DNA from: Symsagittifera roscoffensis
Lineage: Eukaryota; Xenacoelomorpha; Acoela; Convolutidae
Assembly (NCBI RefSeq): GCF_963678635.1
Contig: NW_026970869.1
Span: 1-64,000 of the forward strand
Reading direction: 5' to 3'
Length of the DNA: 64,000 nt
Under the pieces are notes generated by a model. That model ran no database searches and was not told where the DNA came from. It was given only the letters and a program-made list of their open reading frames with translations. The stretch's first letter is position 1. Every line of letters begins with the position of its first letter. Made by a program: the position numbers and the translations under genes. Of the stretch, positions 18,875-30,413 are shown piece by piece.

Positions 18875-19108
18875 TTATGTTTGCAAATGAAAATCTAAAT
18901 TCATTGCCAGTAGTATTCTAAATATAAAAGTTTGTTCTGGTTTTTGCCTAACTATCATATAGCTATATGGCAAATTTCTACTTTGTCGTATGTCGTCTCT
19001 GGTTCGAGGTCTTCTTCCAATTCCGGGTAGTTCTGTTATGGTTCGGAATATTGGCTCTGATCTATTGAGTCGTAGAGACATTTCGATTAAATTATTGTCG
19101 TATAACAT
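18875..19108 (-). CDS. Conserved 77-aa arginine-rich leader protein of element 1
   Basis: First ORF after the 5' LTR, starting about 88 bases inside it. Element 2 carries the same 77-aa ORF at 36052-36285 with no length change. In my alignment 57 of 77 residues are identical, and the core PGIGRRPRTRDDIR is invariant. There is no membrane segment. The basic RRPRTR stretch is compatible with RNA or nuclear-import binding, as in small retroviral regulators, but I recognise no family. It might instead be the first coding exon joined by splicing to downstream ORFs that lack an ATG. Confidence 0.75.
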   Translation of the reverse strand: MLYDNNLIEMSLRLNRSEPIFRTITELPGIGRRPRTRDDIRQSRNLPYSYMIVRQKPEQTFIFRILLAMNLDFHLQT

Positions 19109-19176
19109 TTTTTAAATGTTTTTGTCTAATTTCTAATCTATTTTGGTTAATTCTAAGCTATTAAGGTCTTGTTCGA

Positions 19177-19193
19177 GACTTATGGTCGCACCA
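19177..19193 (-). promoter_or_regulatory. tRNA primer-binding site of element 1
   Basis: On the minus strand TGGTGCGACCATAAGTC lies two bases inside the 5' LTR. It would pair with a tRNA 3' end of the form ...GGTCGCACCA. Element 2 has TGGTGCGATCAAAGGTC in the same place. This fixes the orientation and makes the right-hand LTR the 5' one. Confidence 0.8.
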
Positions 19194-19195
19194 GA

Positions 19196-19605
19196 TGAGT
19201 TAGGACCGAGTTGGTTAACTCATAGAGTAATTTCGGATAGGGTACACCGTCTGCTCGTCACGCTATCTTATTTTCGGCCGGATAGATTCGTGCAACTTCT
19301 TAGTCTAATACCGATCCTAATCTTACTCTTATACTATCTAGTCTCAGGTTGTTTAACTAGTCTCTGCTAGGCTCAATAGATCTAGGGTATACTGGTTTAT
19401 TGCGGCTGCTGAAGTGCTCGGGAGAGTCCAACTAATTTCTAAGTTAAATTCAAATCTCTCTGGTGCTGAAATTACAAGTAACTTCAGCACTTACAAATAA
19501 GTGGGTTGTTAGTTAGATGGATCATGATTGGTTAATATTAAATACTTTACATTGGTAAAATATCTAAATTATCCAATCATAAAATGTAGTCTAGATCAGG
19601 TTCCA
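19196..19605 (-). repeat. 5' LTR of element 1 (410 bp)
   Basis: The boundaries TG...CA were found by aligning with the two LTRs of element 2, which share TGAGTTA...GGTTCCA. Large parts are nearly identical between the families, for example TTTTCGGCCGGATAGATTCG. A short insert at about 19365-19430 is absent from element 2. The partner LTR is outside the window. Confidence 0.85.
19463..19490 (-). promoter_or_regulatory. LTR hairpin, element 1
   Basis: GTGCTGAA-A-TTAC, an AA loop, then GTAA-C-TTCAGCAC gives 12 of 13 paired positions. The matching hairpin in element 2 pairs with different bases at two positions, so the fold is conserved rather than the sequence. It may be an R-region or polyadenylation-control stem. 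Confidence 0.65.
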
Positions 19606-21554
19606 TAATTATTAAGTGAAATTATGAGTGTTAAATGTAGTTGAAGAGCAATATTCAGAGCAAACGGCCATATTTTTTAAGCAGGGGTGGATCTAAGATA
19701 TAGGATACGAGGGCGAGGGGGAGGGGAGTTGAATTTTAAAAAAATCAACAATTTTGTTAAAAAAATTTTAGGTTGCCAAAACTGATTTTCCGGGCTGCCT
19801 TAAAGCACTGAAAAGGCCCTGTTTTCGCCAAATGTTCTGCGCCGCAGGCAAAATTTTGAAAAAAGAGGCCGAATAAACAACATGTTTTCAGGCATTTTTT
19901 GGAATTTTTTTGTCCAAATTTGTCCTTTTTCAATTCCAGTCGGTCTCAGACAACTGAATTTTGCACTGGACCTTAAACAACTTCATGGAAAGTAAAATTG
20001 GTATGTGCAACGATACCAATAAACCCATGAAAAATTGGACCAGCATTTCTCTTGAAAATAACCATAGAGGGAGCGGGAATTTCCATGCTTTTGCAGAACT
20101 AAAAACAGTTCTTCCGATACAGTTCTTCATTTTCCAAGCTTTTGAAGAACTGAAGCAGTTCGGGTTTTTGAATAACAGAAACAGTCAAATCATTGCCTGG
20201 AGCCTGCCAAATTTTTGCTCAATTTCGGAAAACCGTCAATCAATGCCTTTAATTCAGCGTTCACACGTGCCATTATCAAAGGCTGCTTTTTCTAGCTTGG
20301 CTATTTTTTATAGATCTAACGAAAAACTGCGAATTCTAAATAAATTATTCCTTTTGCTGGTACTTATCCCCATATGTGACCTGAAGCTGGGATTCAAATG
20401 CCTGTACAATCAATTGGGCAAAAGTTCTTTAATCATTCCAATGTGGAATGTTTTGAAAAGATATGGTTTGGTCCAATGTCTCGCACAAAACGCCAACCAA
20501 ACTCCTTCCCCACAGATCACTGGAGTCAGTTTGAGACGCGCGAGATCAAAAGCAAGAGATGAACAACTCGGTGGATGGTTGACAACGTGCTTTCCAGTCA
20601 GCAATTGGCTATACGCACCCAACTATCCACAAACTCATTGAATTTATTCAGCCCGAACAAAGTTTAGCTGAAAATAAGCTAGTGAGAACAAAATCCAGAG
20701 AAAAGGCATTAAAAACAGCGAAATACAAAAAAGCGCAGTTAGAATTGTCTGAGATATAAAAAAAAACTAACAGAACAATCGAATTAGTAATATACTACAG
20801 GAACTAGCTTTTATCTTTGATTTCTGATTTCTTTAAATCTTTTTATGTTCCTTAAATTTTTAACTTTTTTATGATTGTTAGAAACTAAACAAATCATTGA
20901 CACGAATCGTCGCTTGTAACGAATAGTCGCCTCTTAGAAAAATAAAAATTGTCGCCTGTTATGAATCATTGCTTGTAAGTCAAATTTGAGACCATTTAGC
21001 GCATATAAAGTCTGGTCAAAACGTCTGTTTAGAAATTCCGATGGATTAAGAGGACTTTTCAAAATTTGCTGTGAAGACCATTTAGAAAATGATTCATGGA
21101 TTCGGTAGAATACTCGATAATCAAATCATTAACAATAGGAAAATAGTCAGACCAGAGAGTAATTGTCAAAACAATTCACATGTAGGGCGAAAGTGGCGGA
21201 GCCACGGTTCAGTGTTTAGCGGAATTTACAGAAAACTGCGCTTGACAAGGTTGAAACAAACAGAAAAGGATAACCAATAAATTAAGAAGCTAGCAGAAAC
21301 AAAGAATTTTGTAAGACGTTACCCCTTCTGCGGTTCATAGCAAAAAATAAACAATGTTGCAAAAGGCAAATACAAATAAAATTACAATGTATAACTTCAG
21401 CCAAGTCAACAGAATTATAGATAATATGAATCACAAATTCCATCAGTTTTTAATTACTTGCCCAAATTTCATCCATCATCCAAAAAAAGTATTTTTGAAT
21501 GTTTGTTTCTGCTAAAAGACAAATTCTGCTAAGAGTTGATAAATTTAAGCTGTG
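19606..21554. other. Diverged AT-rich flank with a 226-codon ORF of doubtful meaning
   Basis: Right flank of element 1. It holds an open frame on the plus strand at 19961-20641 and shorter ones on the minus strand (20410-20622, 19930-20130). The block 19.93-20.64 kb is less AT-rich than its surroundings and could be the relic of a transposase or host exon. No motif or family is recognisable in either direction. The rest shows nothing I can name. Confidence 0.35.
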
Positions 21555-22709
21555 TACCCGCAGTGACAAAAACGGATAAAACTCGATTATATACATAAAA
21601 AACTACAGATTAACTTATGTAGAAAATTGATTTATCTACAACCATTTTGCGGACGATATTCGATTCTATACAGATAGAATCTATTTTTTTTTCCACCAAA
21701 ACCAAAAATAAATGGTTTTTAGTGCCAAAACAATCGATTCTTCTATACTCCATAAAGCCTGTATATAGTTTGTAGGTAATCTGCATATAGTCAGTATACA
21801 ATCTCTATACATTGAAACCTGTGTATAATCTGTATATAATCTATAGATAAGCTGTTGATGATAATCTGTACATATTTTGTATACAGTCTGTATGAACTTA
21901 TTAAATTGCCTAAAAACCATATAGGTCGCAACAATTTCAGTTTTGGCCATTCATAATTTATATTAATAAATTTTTCACAAATTTAACAAAACTTTGTTAT
22001 CAGGAAAATTTTCCTCATTATTAGAGCGAGCTGAACTCACTTGAGAGAATTTGTTTACCGCAAACTTCAAGTTGTAAGAGGCTCACCAAAGGTTTTGCAA
22101 TCTAAGGGTACCCGCGTTGATAAAAGTAAATTTGTGCAAATATTTTTCAATTGCCAACTAAAAGATCAACCTTCTCAGCCCAGTTTTGCTAGAAAAACAT
22201 CAATAAAAAATTAGAAAGTTCAACATAAAGCAATTAGTTTTTGCAGCAACCCATTCAGAAATTTTTTTTTTTTCAAAGCAAGCTTCGGAAAGAAAAATTC
22301 AATGAAAAGCCTGCATTATAAAATAATTTCAATACAATCTGATCATCTTATTGGCGACAGTATTGAGAAAATCAGTATATAGTTTGTATATTGTCTGAAT
22401 AAAATCAGCATATTATCTGATAATGTTTAGATAATCTGAAGTTAATCTTATAGATAATCTCTAGATAATCTGTATACAATATGTATATAGTATGCAGGAA
22501 ATTTGATACAGAAAAACAGTTTTAGAGTGTTTTGGTACTGATTGTTTAATGAAGATATACAGTATGAAATTTTTGCAAAATAAAATTCATTATAATCGAT
22601 TAATAAAACTACATAATTGAAGTTTCTCTATTTTAAATTACAACGTGCATTAAATTTGTATATTTTCCCGTACACAATCGATTTTTGTTCACTTTTGTCA
22701 CCTCGGGTA
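21555..22709. mobile_element. Non-autonomous TIR element with TA ends (1.15 kb)
   Basis: The left end TACCCGCAGTGACAAAA and the right end TTTTGTCACCTCGGGTA are imperfect inverted repeats continuing to TCGATT on each side, with TA at both outer edges as in Tc1/mariner-type insertions. The inside is rich in degenerate ~11-bp TCTGTATATAA-like repeats (21765-21900, 22370-22500). No transposase ORF is present. A second, interrupted copy lies at about 43.55-46.50 kb. Confidence 0.7.
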
Positions 22710-24866
22710 TCACAACTTTGCAAAGACTTCTATTGAGAATTGAAAGAAAAAATTTTATCCAGAGAGGTTAAAGACAGAAGATAATCGCTTAAATCAAGAG
22801 GTTTTCTTGCTACTGATAGTGGCTAACTAACCTCTACCGCGACCGTATATCATTTCAATTTTCAAGAAAGATTAAAAAGGTTGCTAATACAACTCTTAAT
22901 CCAGTTGCACTTTTAAAGCCCCTTAATTACGATATAGTTACGAAATTTGAAAACTGATCTTAAATCCTTCATAAAAATGTTCCTAATAATCGCCTGATGC
23001 AAATGATTGTCTCCTGTGCATCGCAGCTTTAACATGGCCAATTGATCACCTCACGAACTTATTTCAAAAAGTTTCACAAGAATTGCTCATAATTCCATTT
23101 TTCTTCTTTATCTGGCTTATTCAAAATTTTTTGGAATAAGTTTGCTTATATTTAAGGAAACTAACACACTTTGGAAAGTAATAACAAGTTTTATTGATTT
23201 TCAAGGTGATCTTTGGATGACAACTGTACATTTTTTCTGATTAAAGATCGATGATCAAAGTTACAGCTCTGATAGATTTGTTGAGAGCACGTATACAATT
23301 TTCACATTTTGGAAATACAGATTCATTTCATAAATCAATCATCAATGGATTGAAACAGAAATTAAAAAAGTAGGACAGAGGAATTTTAACAAAGAAAAAC
23401 AATAAAAAAGTGATTATTTTGACAAACAAAAGTGTATAAACAAAATGAAACAAGGATAGCCGATTACTGTGCAGTTTTTTCTGCATGTTATGATAAAAAA
23501 TCTGAACGAAAAAGTGGAATTTAGGCATATTTGAGAGTCATAGTAAAATAAGTCAATTGGAAAACAGTTTTTGAAGAGACAAAAAAACTAGAAAAACGAA
23601 AAAAAAATCAATTTTTTTCTCAAATTTTGCAATATTTTTTTGAATTTTCAAGTTCTTTATGCCCAAAAATGCGCTGAAAAAGCTGCAGTAACTATCTTTA
23701 CTTGAATAAAACTAAGCTTTCAAGGCTGAAATTCAGCCTAAATAAGCTATTATAAGCGTATACGGTCAACTTATTAGCTCGAAATTGAACCAAAAATTTT
23801 ACACCGTTTTTTTTCTACGCGGGGAAAAAACGTATGGAAATTTTAGGTGTGGTTTGAATCACGACTGCAAGGGTTTCAACATGTTGTATCGCTCAATACA
23901 GTCCAATGATTATTTGTGGTACCTGATTTTGCGTCGAAAACAAAAAGAAAAAAATAAAATACATCCAAATAGAAAGTTCCTCCCCATTTTCAGTGGTCGG
24001 AACAATAAAATATTTACCGATTGTTTTAGAATCCTTCGCGGCTTCTCTCAAAACTTTCAAAACCACTGCTGATAGTTTGATGTTGAGTGTAGTATATGAC
24101 TTCCCGGCTTGACATCGATACCAAAAATGCCTATGATACGAATTTAAATAATGGAGTCTATAGAAAAATGGTGACCATATGTTTACCAGAAATTAATTGA
24201 TAAACATTTTGTTTTATAAACTTTTTAAATTAATTTGTGGCAGTTTTTGTTACAAGTCATAGTATATTTGTTTTTAAAGTATATTTGCTTTGATAGAATT
24301 TGCTTTTAAACTCAAATTAAAATTTAGTTTAAAAAAGTGTGCGAGCAATGTTTGATAATTTTGTAAGGTTAGTGTGTTTTTCGTTTTATACGCAATAATA
24401 AATCTAAATTGGTTAAAAGAACAAAACACTTTTCTCGACAACTGAACATTTTCAAAGTAGTAATTTTCTAGCAAAGAGAAAAAGTTATGCTCTTTAAAAA
24501 CAAATATGTTTGAAAATCAAAATTTACGTAGAAGCAAAGCTTCGCTTCGCATGTAATTGCGAGATCACGAAAAAAAGCAGCTATATAAAGTGCACTAATA
24601 AAAATTAGAATTAAGCCTCGACATAGCAAAAATTTGTCAACTTTGAAGCTTCACCTAGAGACTAGGAGTCTCACACACTTACTCGTGCCTAGTTTAATGC
24701 AAAAAATGGTTAAAATTATTTAGAACTTGGCCGCTCAGATCACTACAAGCGATGTTCCAGGCTCGGTGTGACTTACCTCGCTTGACCTAAATTAAGCGTT
24801 CAGCTAAATCAAGCTTTCTGCGACAACAAGTAGTCATTGTAATTTCAGTATTGTTTGGGGCGAATC
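22710..24866. other. AT-rich DNA with a dispersed repeat at about 23.4-24.0 kb
   Basis: Positions 23440-23540 and 23900-24010 match 63100-63270 and 63450-63560 respectively, with the same order and spacing class and a shared block GATTATTTGTGGTACCTGAT. This marks two copies of an unnamed interspersed repeat. No ORF of note. The last ~250 bases before the gypsy relic are less AT-rich and contain a TATATAAAG match at about 24581; they may belong to that relic. Confidence 0.45.
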
Positions 24867-25990
24867 AACAAGGACATACCGATTCAACACTGGGTTTAAT
24901 GGCTAAGCGGATATGCCGTCCAAGTTTCAAAAGGCAGTGGATTGTACTTTACAAGGTATCCCAGGAATTATTTGCTATCTAGATGGCATCCTCGTGGTCT
25001 CAAAAGGTACATTGACAGAGCACAACGAAGTAGTACAAAAGGTGCTCTCCCGTTTCGGCGAAGAAGGTTTTGCCTTGAAACTTCCAAAGTGTGAATTCGC
25101 GGTTAATAAACTTGAATGGCTGGGGTTTGATATTCACTCGAAAGGTTACTCCCCGAATTTTTCAAAAAACGACGTTATCAAGAGTTTTGCCTCCACCAAG
25201 ACTTTAGGAGAGTTACATTCCTTCATGGGTACCCTTAATCACAAAACTTGTGCCAAAACTTTATGCCAGGTCTTCTCATTCTTGCGAGCGAATTCCGAGA
25301 GTCTTCAAACCTCTGCAATAATAGGAAATTTATCTGGAAAGCTACTCAAGAATTTGCATTATAGGGAATCTGGGGCCTCATTGCAGAAATCACTGACCTG
25401 CCATTATGACCCTGCCAAGAATACGCGAGTAAATTTTGACGCTAGTCACAGTGGATTTGGTGTGTGTCTCGAACAAGAAACAGATACAAGTTTGTGGGTT
25501 CTATTTCGTTCGCTTCTCGATCGATTTCTTAAATCCGCTGAACTTAACTAAAGTACGAATGAACTCGAATTAACAGCGGTGGTCTGGGCAAAAGAACTTT
25601 TCCGTACCTACCTACTTGGCAATAGATTCGATTTACTCACAGACCACAAGGCCATAATTTCGGCCCTGAAAGATTATAAAGAAAATAAACCGTATAGATC
25701 CCGTTTAACACGTTGGGTGGATCAATTACTGCCGTTCGACTACGACATTAGGCAAGTACCCGGCGCTGCTTTAGGTATGGCCGACTATTTGTCTCGAAAT
25801 TCTACATTCGAAGCACCTCCCATTTCAGTGTATGATGACTTGTTTGTAATAAAACCATTGAAAAATCCACGTAAGTATGCAATTACATACGAGCCAACGC
25901 CGCGTTGTCTTCCGGTCCCGCTAAAGCGACGTAAGTCTCAAGAATTTGCATTAGAGAAAATCTTGGGCCTCATTGCAGAAATAATGACGA
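24867..25990 (+). pseudogene. Decayed gypsy-type reverse transcriptase/RNase H
   Basis: It begins inside the RT palm. PSKFQKAVD is followed by YLDG, where the active site should read YLDD, so the second catalytic Asp is lost. The RT connection is frameshifted near 25240 and restored near 25400. RNase H follows (NFDASHSGFGV, TDHKAIISAL, GMADYLSRN), with an in-frame TAA at 25549-25551 in place of the usual Tyr of the NYST-type motif. The 5' part of RT, protease and gag are gone. It is more GC-rich than its surroundings and unrelated in detail to elements 1 and 2. Confidence 0.88.
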
Positions 25991-26870
25991 ATTTGCTAAG
26001 CCAATCAGTTCACGAGGGTGGTATCGCAGATCCACGAAGAAAGTATCACCGTCAAATCTCGTCCAATCAAATTCGCCTGCAACCTGCAGTCAGATGTCGC
26101 TAGGGTGCGAACAAATATGGTGGCGACCATGTGACGAAATCTGCCAGGGGGCCGCGAGAGGGCTTCGGCCTTTTGTCGCAAAAATATATCCAATCAGAAT
26201 TGAGACTGATTTTACGTCAATTGCCGCTGAGGAGGCGTGTATTTTGACGGAAATTTTCGTCCGTTCAAATTCTAACTCAATGTCAAGGCATTGGCCGCAG
26301 GAGGGTCGCAAGAAAAAGTCGGGTCGTATTAGCCAATAAAAAAAACGCAATAAAAGTCATCAAGCCGGCAGAGGGCGACCGATCGTGGGATTTTGTTTTC
26401 GGCCAATCAAAATCAAGTTTGCAAAATGCAGCAACTCATGATTATTTCCAATAGTTTCTGAATCAATTTCACATTCTTATTCACTCAAATACAGTTGACT
26501 ATTCAAATTTCAACATGACCTCCCTTTTGAGTGTTCGGTCTAACTAGACAATAGGACGGTCCGAGAAAACTTATTAGACTTCGTGGAAAACTTTCCGCAA
26601 GGCCCAAATGAAAGCACACTTGCACCTAAGATAGTTGAAATGACCTCAGCGAACCCTGTACGTTCCCGACCACTCGTAAGATTCAACCTGCTCTATTCTC
26701 CCAGAAGCCAAGCAAGGAGGAATCGATCGGGACCTCCCAGAATTTCGCTTCAATCGATCGCGATATTCATCGAAAAGTGCCAACAAATACGACTCTCTAA
26801 TCGTGCCCGTCAGGTCAGTTCCCGTCACTGAGTGGAATCAAGACGAAACCATTTGTTTCGCAGGAGAAGA
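25991..26870 (+). other. GC-rich segment between RNase H and integrase of the gypsy relic
   Basis: It holds no intact ORF in the pol frame. A 45-bp block at 25938-25984 repeats 25346-25394, the start of RNase H, so the relic is rearranged here. Positions 26000-26560 do not look like pol and may be an inserted repeat or LTR piece. From about 26700 pol-like coding resumes (DLPEFRFNRSRYSSK in one frame). Confidence 0.4.
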
Positions 26871-27039
26871 GGGAAATCGTGGGGTTACCCAGTCTGTTTG
26901 ACGTTGGACTGTTAGCGGAGTTAGCTGACAACGATCGGGCCGGTGACGTGAGCAATTCTTGACAACGATGTCCAAACTTTTTCAAAACAAGGTCAATACA
27001 TCGCCTAGTTCTGGCCAGTAGCGTCGGTGGTCGACATCT

Positions 27040-27895
27040 GCATCCTCATTGACAACAAGCTGGCGATCCCGGTTAAACTGCATGCGGCAATCTTGATGCA
27101 TTTACCCCGATCTCACACTGGAAAACAGGCCATGTTCGAGGCGGCTGAGTACATATGGTGGCCCTACCTGAGTCGGTAGATAGTCGAAAAGTGTCAAATG
27201 TGCATGGAATGCACGACGTTTTGTAAGAATCTTGAGTCGTCTAAAACTGCAAATACTCACACTTCCGACTATTTCCTCCCCTAAGGATGGTTACAATTAG
27301 ATTTTGCGGGCCCGCTATCCGGCGAAAAGGGGGAGAAAGTTCTTCTCACAAAAACACCGGTTGTAAAAAGATAGTTAAATTTACTCGAAGCATACACACG
27401 TATGAACGGCATACCGAGAACTAGTCGCAAGGACCACGGCTCTGGGTTTAAAAGTGCTGTACTAAAAGATTTTTGCAATAATTTGGGGACCAAACATGTC
27501 TTCTGCCCAGTCGGGTATCATCGTGTATGCGGCTTAGTGGAACGGACAATTCAAACGATAAAACGTAAGCTGGGTACCGAAGCGTTGAGTCGACATTACA
27601 AAGGTCTTAATTGCGTTCTACATACAATTTTTGATGATATCAGAAAATCCAAATATGCAACTCTTAATAAATCACCATTTGAGATACAAATTGGCCGAAA
27701 ACCCAGAACCGAACTTTCTTTGGCCAGTGATACAATTCTTGAAAATAATTCAGATCAGAGTACCCTCGCAAGGAGCCTCCTGATACCGGAAGACAGACAC
27801 AGTCTTGACTACAGCCGTGATAGAGCAAAGGTGGTGAAAACTGGTTCAAACAGCCCAGATATGTCCCGCGATTCGAGTAAGTAGTACCCAGCCAA
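27040..27895 (+). pseudogene. Decayed gypsy-type integrase
   Basis: A zinc-finger region (HLPRSHTGKQAMFEAAEYIWW...CQMCMEC) is followed by a catalytic core with LDFAGPLSG and KDHGSGFKS, then GLVERTIQTIKRKL, giving D-x35-E. Stops at about 27178, 27284 and 27374 break the frame. Downstream GRKPRTELS resembles the end of the integrase core in this class. It belongs with the RT relic upstream. Confidence 0.85.
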
Positions 27896-27979
27896 AAGCA
27901 TGCCGACAAAAACAAAAAAAAACTCGAAGACCTCGGACAAGTCGCTAACAGGTAGAGTCAGTCGAAGCGGAACATCAAT

Positions 27980-28922
27980 GTGGAGACGGAACAAGAATTG
28001 ATGCTCGAACTCGGTGCCAGAAACAATGAAATGGCCAATTCCTTTACAAAAGGTCTCAGTCAGGATACCCTGAGATATTATGACCGTATAGCCGATGCCA
28101 CCAGCACCGAGTCCTCAATCTCGCCAGGCCCGTCGCCTCCAAGGCTTACTACTTCAAGTAAATTAGAATCTCTGTTGTTGTATAATTCTAACAGCGTGAA
28201 AATTTTCAGAAAGTTTTTATAGAAAGTCTGAAAACCTCTTTGTAGATTTGTAAAATTTAAGATAGTTTGCGTCACAAACAATACTTTTTTCACGGACACT
28301 GGAAAAGTGTTTTGCAAAAATCATAAATCCTAAAACGAAACTTTAACTTTCGTGAAGTCTTAGCTAAAAGTACCGCGGCATCCAAACAAGGAGTCCGGGC
28401 CGGCCAGAGCTTACCAAAAAGCTTATGAAAATTCGCGCCAAAAATCTCAGCTTCGTTCCGAAGTGTCCCATCTCGATAGTGCCAGCTTCAAAAAGGCAAA
28501 AAGCGGAACCCCCGTGGTTTTCCTGTCAGACTTCGACACTCAGATGCAGTCAAACAGGCAAACTCACCAACGCGGTCTACCAGAAATATGTCGACTCCCA
28601 GTCGGGCAGTGAGGGCCAGTTCAGCTCCTCACTAATCACTCGTGGCACTAGATATCATGCAAACGCTTTCGACACCATTGTACTCGCCATTGCTTTCAGA
28701 ATCGCCTATGGTGGTGCTTAATGTGTCCAAAGCTCTGTCACCACTCTGCCAGCGACCGAACCCTCAGGACCGAAAACGCCGTCACTCATATCCCCGTACA
28801 CAATCACGGAAACATCCTGCACTTCATCATCCACTCCGGTCCCTGCACTCGTTCCTCCCAGTGAAGAGAAATCCACTTCTTTAGTCACCTTTCCTAGACC
28901 CGAGCCTACACAACCCCAATGA
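27980..28922 (+). pseudogene. 3' part of the gypsy relic, Ser/Thr/Pro-rich tail
   Basis: Short broken frames continue the relic, ending in a Ser/Thr/Pro-rich stretch that stops at 28921. LTRs were not recognised. Its last ~40 bases overlap the region I assign on the opposite strand to the tentative final GPCR exon, so one of the two boundaries is probably wrong. Confidence 0.45.
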
Positions 28923-29237
28923 AAACAATTTACAGACGTCATGCTCCTCATACTCCTCAAGGCCGAAATAGGAAGGCTCCGGCCAGGTACGGTAGCCCCG
29001 TTCGCCATTCAGTTTGGGATGTGAAAGAAAATGTGATTTCAGTTTAGGATGTTCACCAGTGCCCTCTACAGATGCTGCCACCTCTACAATTACCCCAAAG
29101 CGCCAATTCATTCGGAAAAACATTGAAAGCTTAGCACAGCCAGGCTCGTTGCAACAAAGGCAGTACCCGATGGGCATCGTGTTCAAAGAATGATTCAATT
29201 TAGTGCAAGCCGTCAAAAACTTTCCCGCCTTAAAACT
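28881..29237 (-). CDS. Tentative last exon of the GPCR gene (TM7 and C-terminal tail)
   Basis: A phase-0 acceptor (TTGTACAG|AGT) matches the phase-0 donor of the TM6 exon. The frame then reads a stretch weakly like TM7 (FLTAC, LNHSLNT, PIGYCL), a Cys-rich turn and about 90 tail residues to TGA. The canonical NPxxY is not recognisable, so this exon may be wrong, decayed, or from another gene. Its 3' end abuts the gypsy relic on the other strand. Confidence 0.35.
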   Translation of the reverse strand, partial: SFKAGKFLTACTKLNHSLNTMPIGYCLCCNEPGCAKLSMFFRMNWRFGVIVEVAASVEGTGEHPKLKSHFLSHPKLNGERGYRTWPEPSYFGLEEYEEHDVCKLFSLGLCRLGSRKGD

Positions 29238-29897
29238 CTGTACAAACTTTCCAGTATCTTAATTTTTTTTGAGTCGTTAAATCAATTTATGCTGCCTTTT
29301 GCCTCTATTCATCCCCACCCAGGTGGTGGTACTTCATTTTGTTGTTATTCTTTTGAAAAAACTTTACTTTGCAAGTTTTTTGTGCCCCCGGGTATGTCAT
29401 GCCACGCATCCACAATGTTTTTACGCTGCATCCTTTGTTGCAGTTTCTGCAGTGGCGCCACTTGGGCTAAGCTACCTGACATACGGTGCTATAGAAAAAT
29501 CATCTGTCTGTATATCGGCTGACGAATCAGAACTTATTCTTTTGTTGCGTTAGTCTTAATAACAAACTTTATCCGCTACTTTCGTCCTTTAAAAACTTTA
29601 TGAAGTTAGAGTAAATTCAGATGTTCGGATATTATATACTCTTCTATTCAGGTACTCATAATAGATGTACGTTACCTAATTATAAAAAAAATACACTTCA
29701 CGTTTTACCACTGTGTTCGGTAAATGTCATCATCCCATTCCAAAGTGACTTATTTAATTGAATTTTTTTTATCGACCTATCTTGCAAATAGGCGTACAAA
29801 GTGCCCTATTGTATTCACATTCTCATATGCCTTATAATACGAAACAAATAATTAAGCTTTGGGCTTTACTTGAAGGTCCCTGTTGCATTAGACTCAC

Positions 29898-30052
29898 CCA
29901 TTTGAGTTTCATGCCTTTAGCCAGAAGTACTTCTGTGACGTAATAGGGGGTAATGGTTGCAATGAAGAGGATAGTCACAGTGGCTGTCATCAGCAACATC
30001 CGGTTGCGGGCACGGGCCATGGCATTACTGGAGCGACAGTGGTGTCTGAGGC
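29898..30052 (-). CDS. GPCR exon: end of intracellular loop 3, TM6 (GnRH/AKH/corazonin-receptor-like)
   Basis: 155 nt, acceptor TTTTCAG|GC and donor AAATGG|GTGAGT, entering in phase 1 and leaving in phase 0. It encodes a basic loop end (ARARNR) and a TM6 helix whose conserved proline lies in ATITPYYV, the Thr-Pro-Tyr-Tyr form common in GnRH/AKH-family receptors. The usual Trp of the CWxP motif is replaced by Ile. Confidence 0.8.
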
Positions 30053-30413
30053 CTGAAAAGATACAAGCGTCCTCTTACCCTCAGTGCTAATTAGTCTATA
30101 TACTGCCTATAAAATGCCCTTCAACTATCCAAATTGCAAAGACTGGGCTTTGTTACTACTGAATTAGAATCTAAACGTATGATTGACCATTTAACTTGTC
30201 CTGTTTTATCCTTAGGGACGTCAGTTGCGATAACCGGATGCATATGGGAAAAACTATTTCTAGATTTGTACAATATGCTACTGAGCTGAACATACAAAGA
30301 TGACACGAGGACAACATCATTTCTTGTAATTTGTTTTGGCAAAGATGAAACTCGATTTAAACAGCCGACCAGCAAAATATCTTGGCAAACACAATAAATC
30401 TACTCATATATGA

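Larger units (their letters stand above)
1..19605 (-). mobile_element. Giant env-bearing Ty3/gypsy-class LTR retroelement (element 1), 3' LTR outside window
   Basis: At least 19.6 kb of one element, read on the minus strand. The 5' LTR is at 19196-19605. A primer-binding site follows two bases inside it, then a leader, Gag-Pol and a six-ORF downstream cluster including an envelope glycoprotein. The 3' LTR is not in the window: position 1 aligns with about 32.71 kb of element 2, whose LTR ends about 200 bp further out, so the full element is probably a little over 20 kb. The integrase has the D-x35-E spacing and a GPY-type motif, and the order RT-RNase H-integrase is that of Ty3/gypsy. Typical Ty3/gypsy elements are 5-8 kb, so this one is very large. 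It carries one in-frame stop near the start of Gag and a 1360-bp tandem duplication, so this copy may be inactive although the long ORFs are intact. Confidence 0.93.

Noticed and set aside
19170..19200. Possible tRNA gene fragment at the LTR edge
   Set aside because: Only the 3'-end-complementary stretch is present and no cloverleaf can be formed. It is the primer-binding site.
21765..21900. CRISPR-like short repeats
   Set aside because: Degenerate, directly adjoining AT-rich words without unique spacers, inside a TIR element of a eukaryotic genome.
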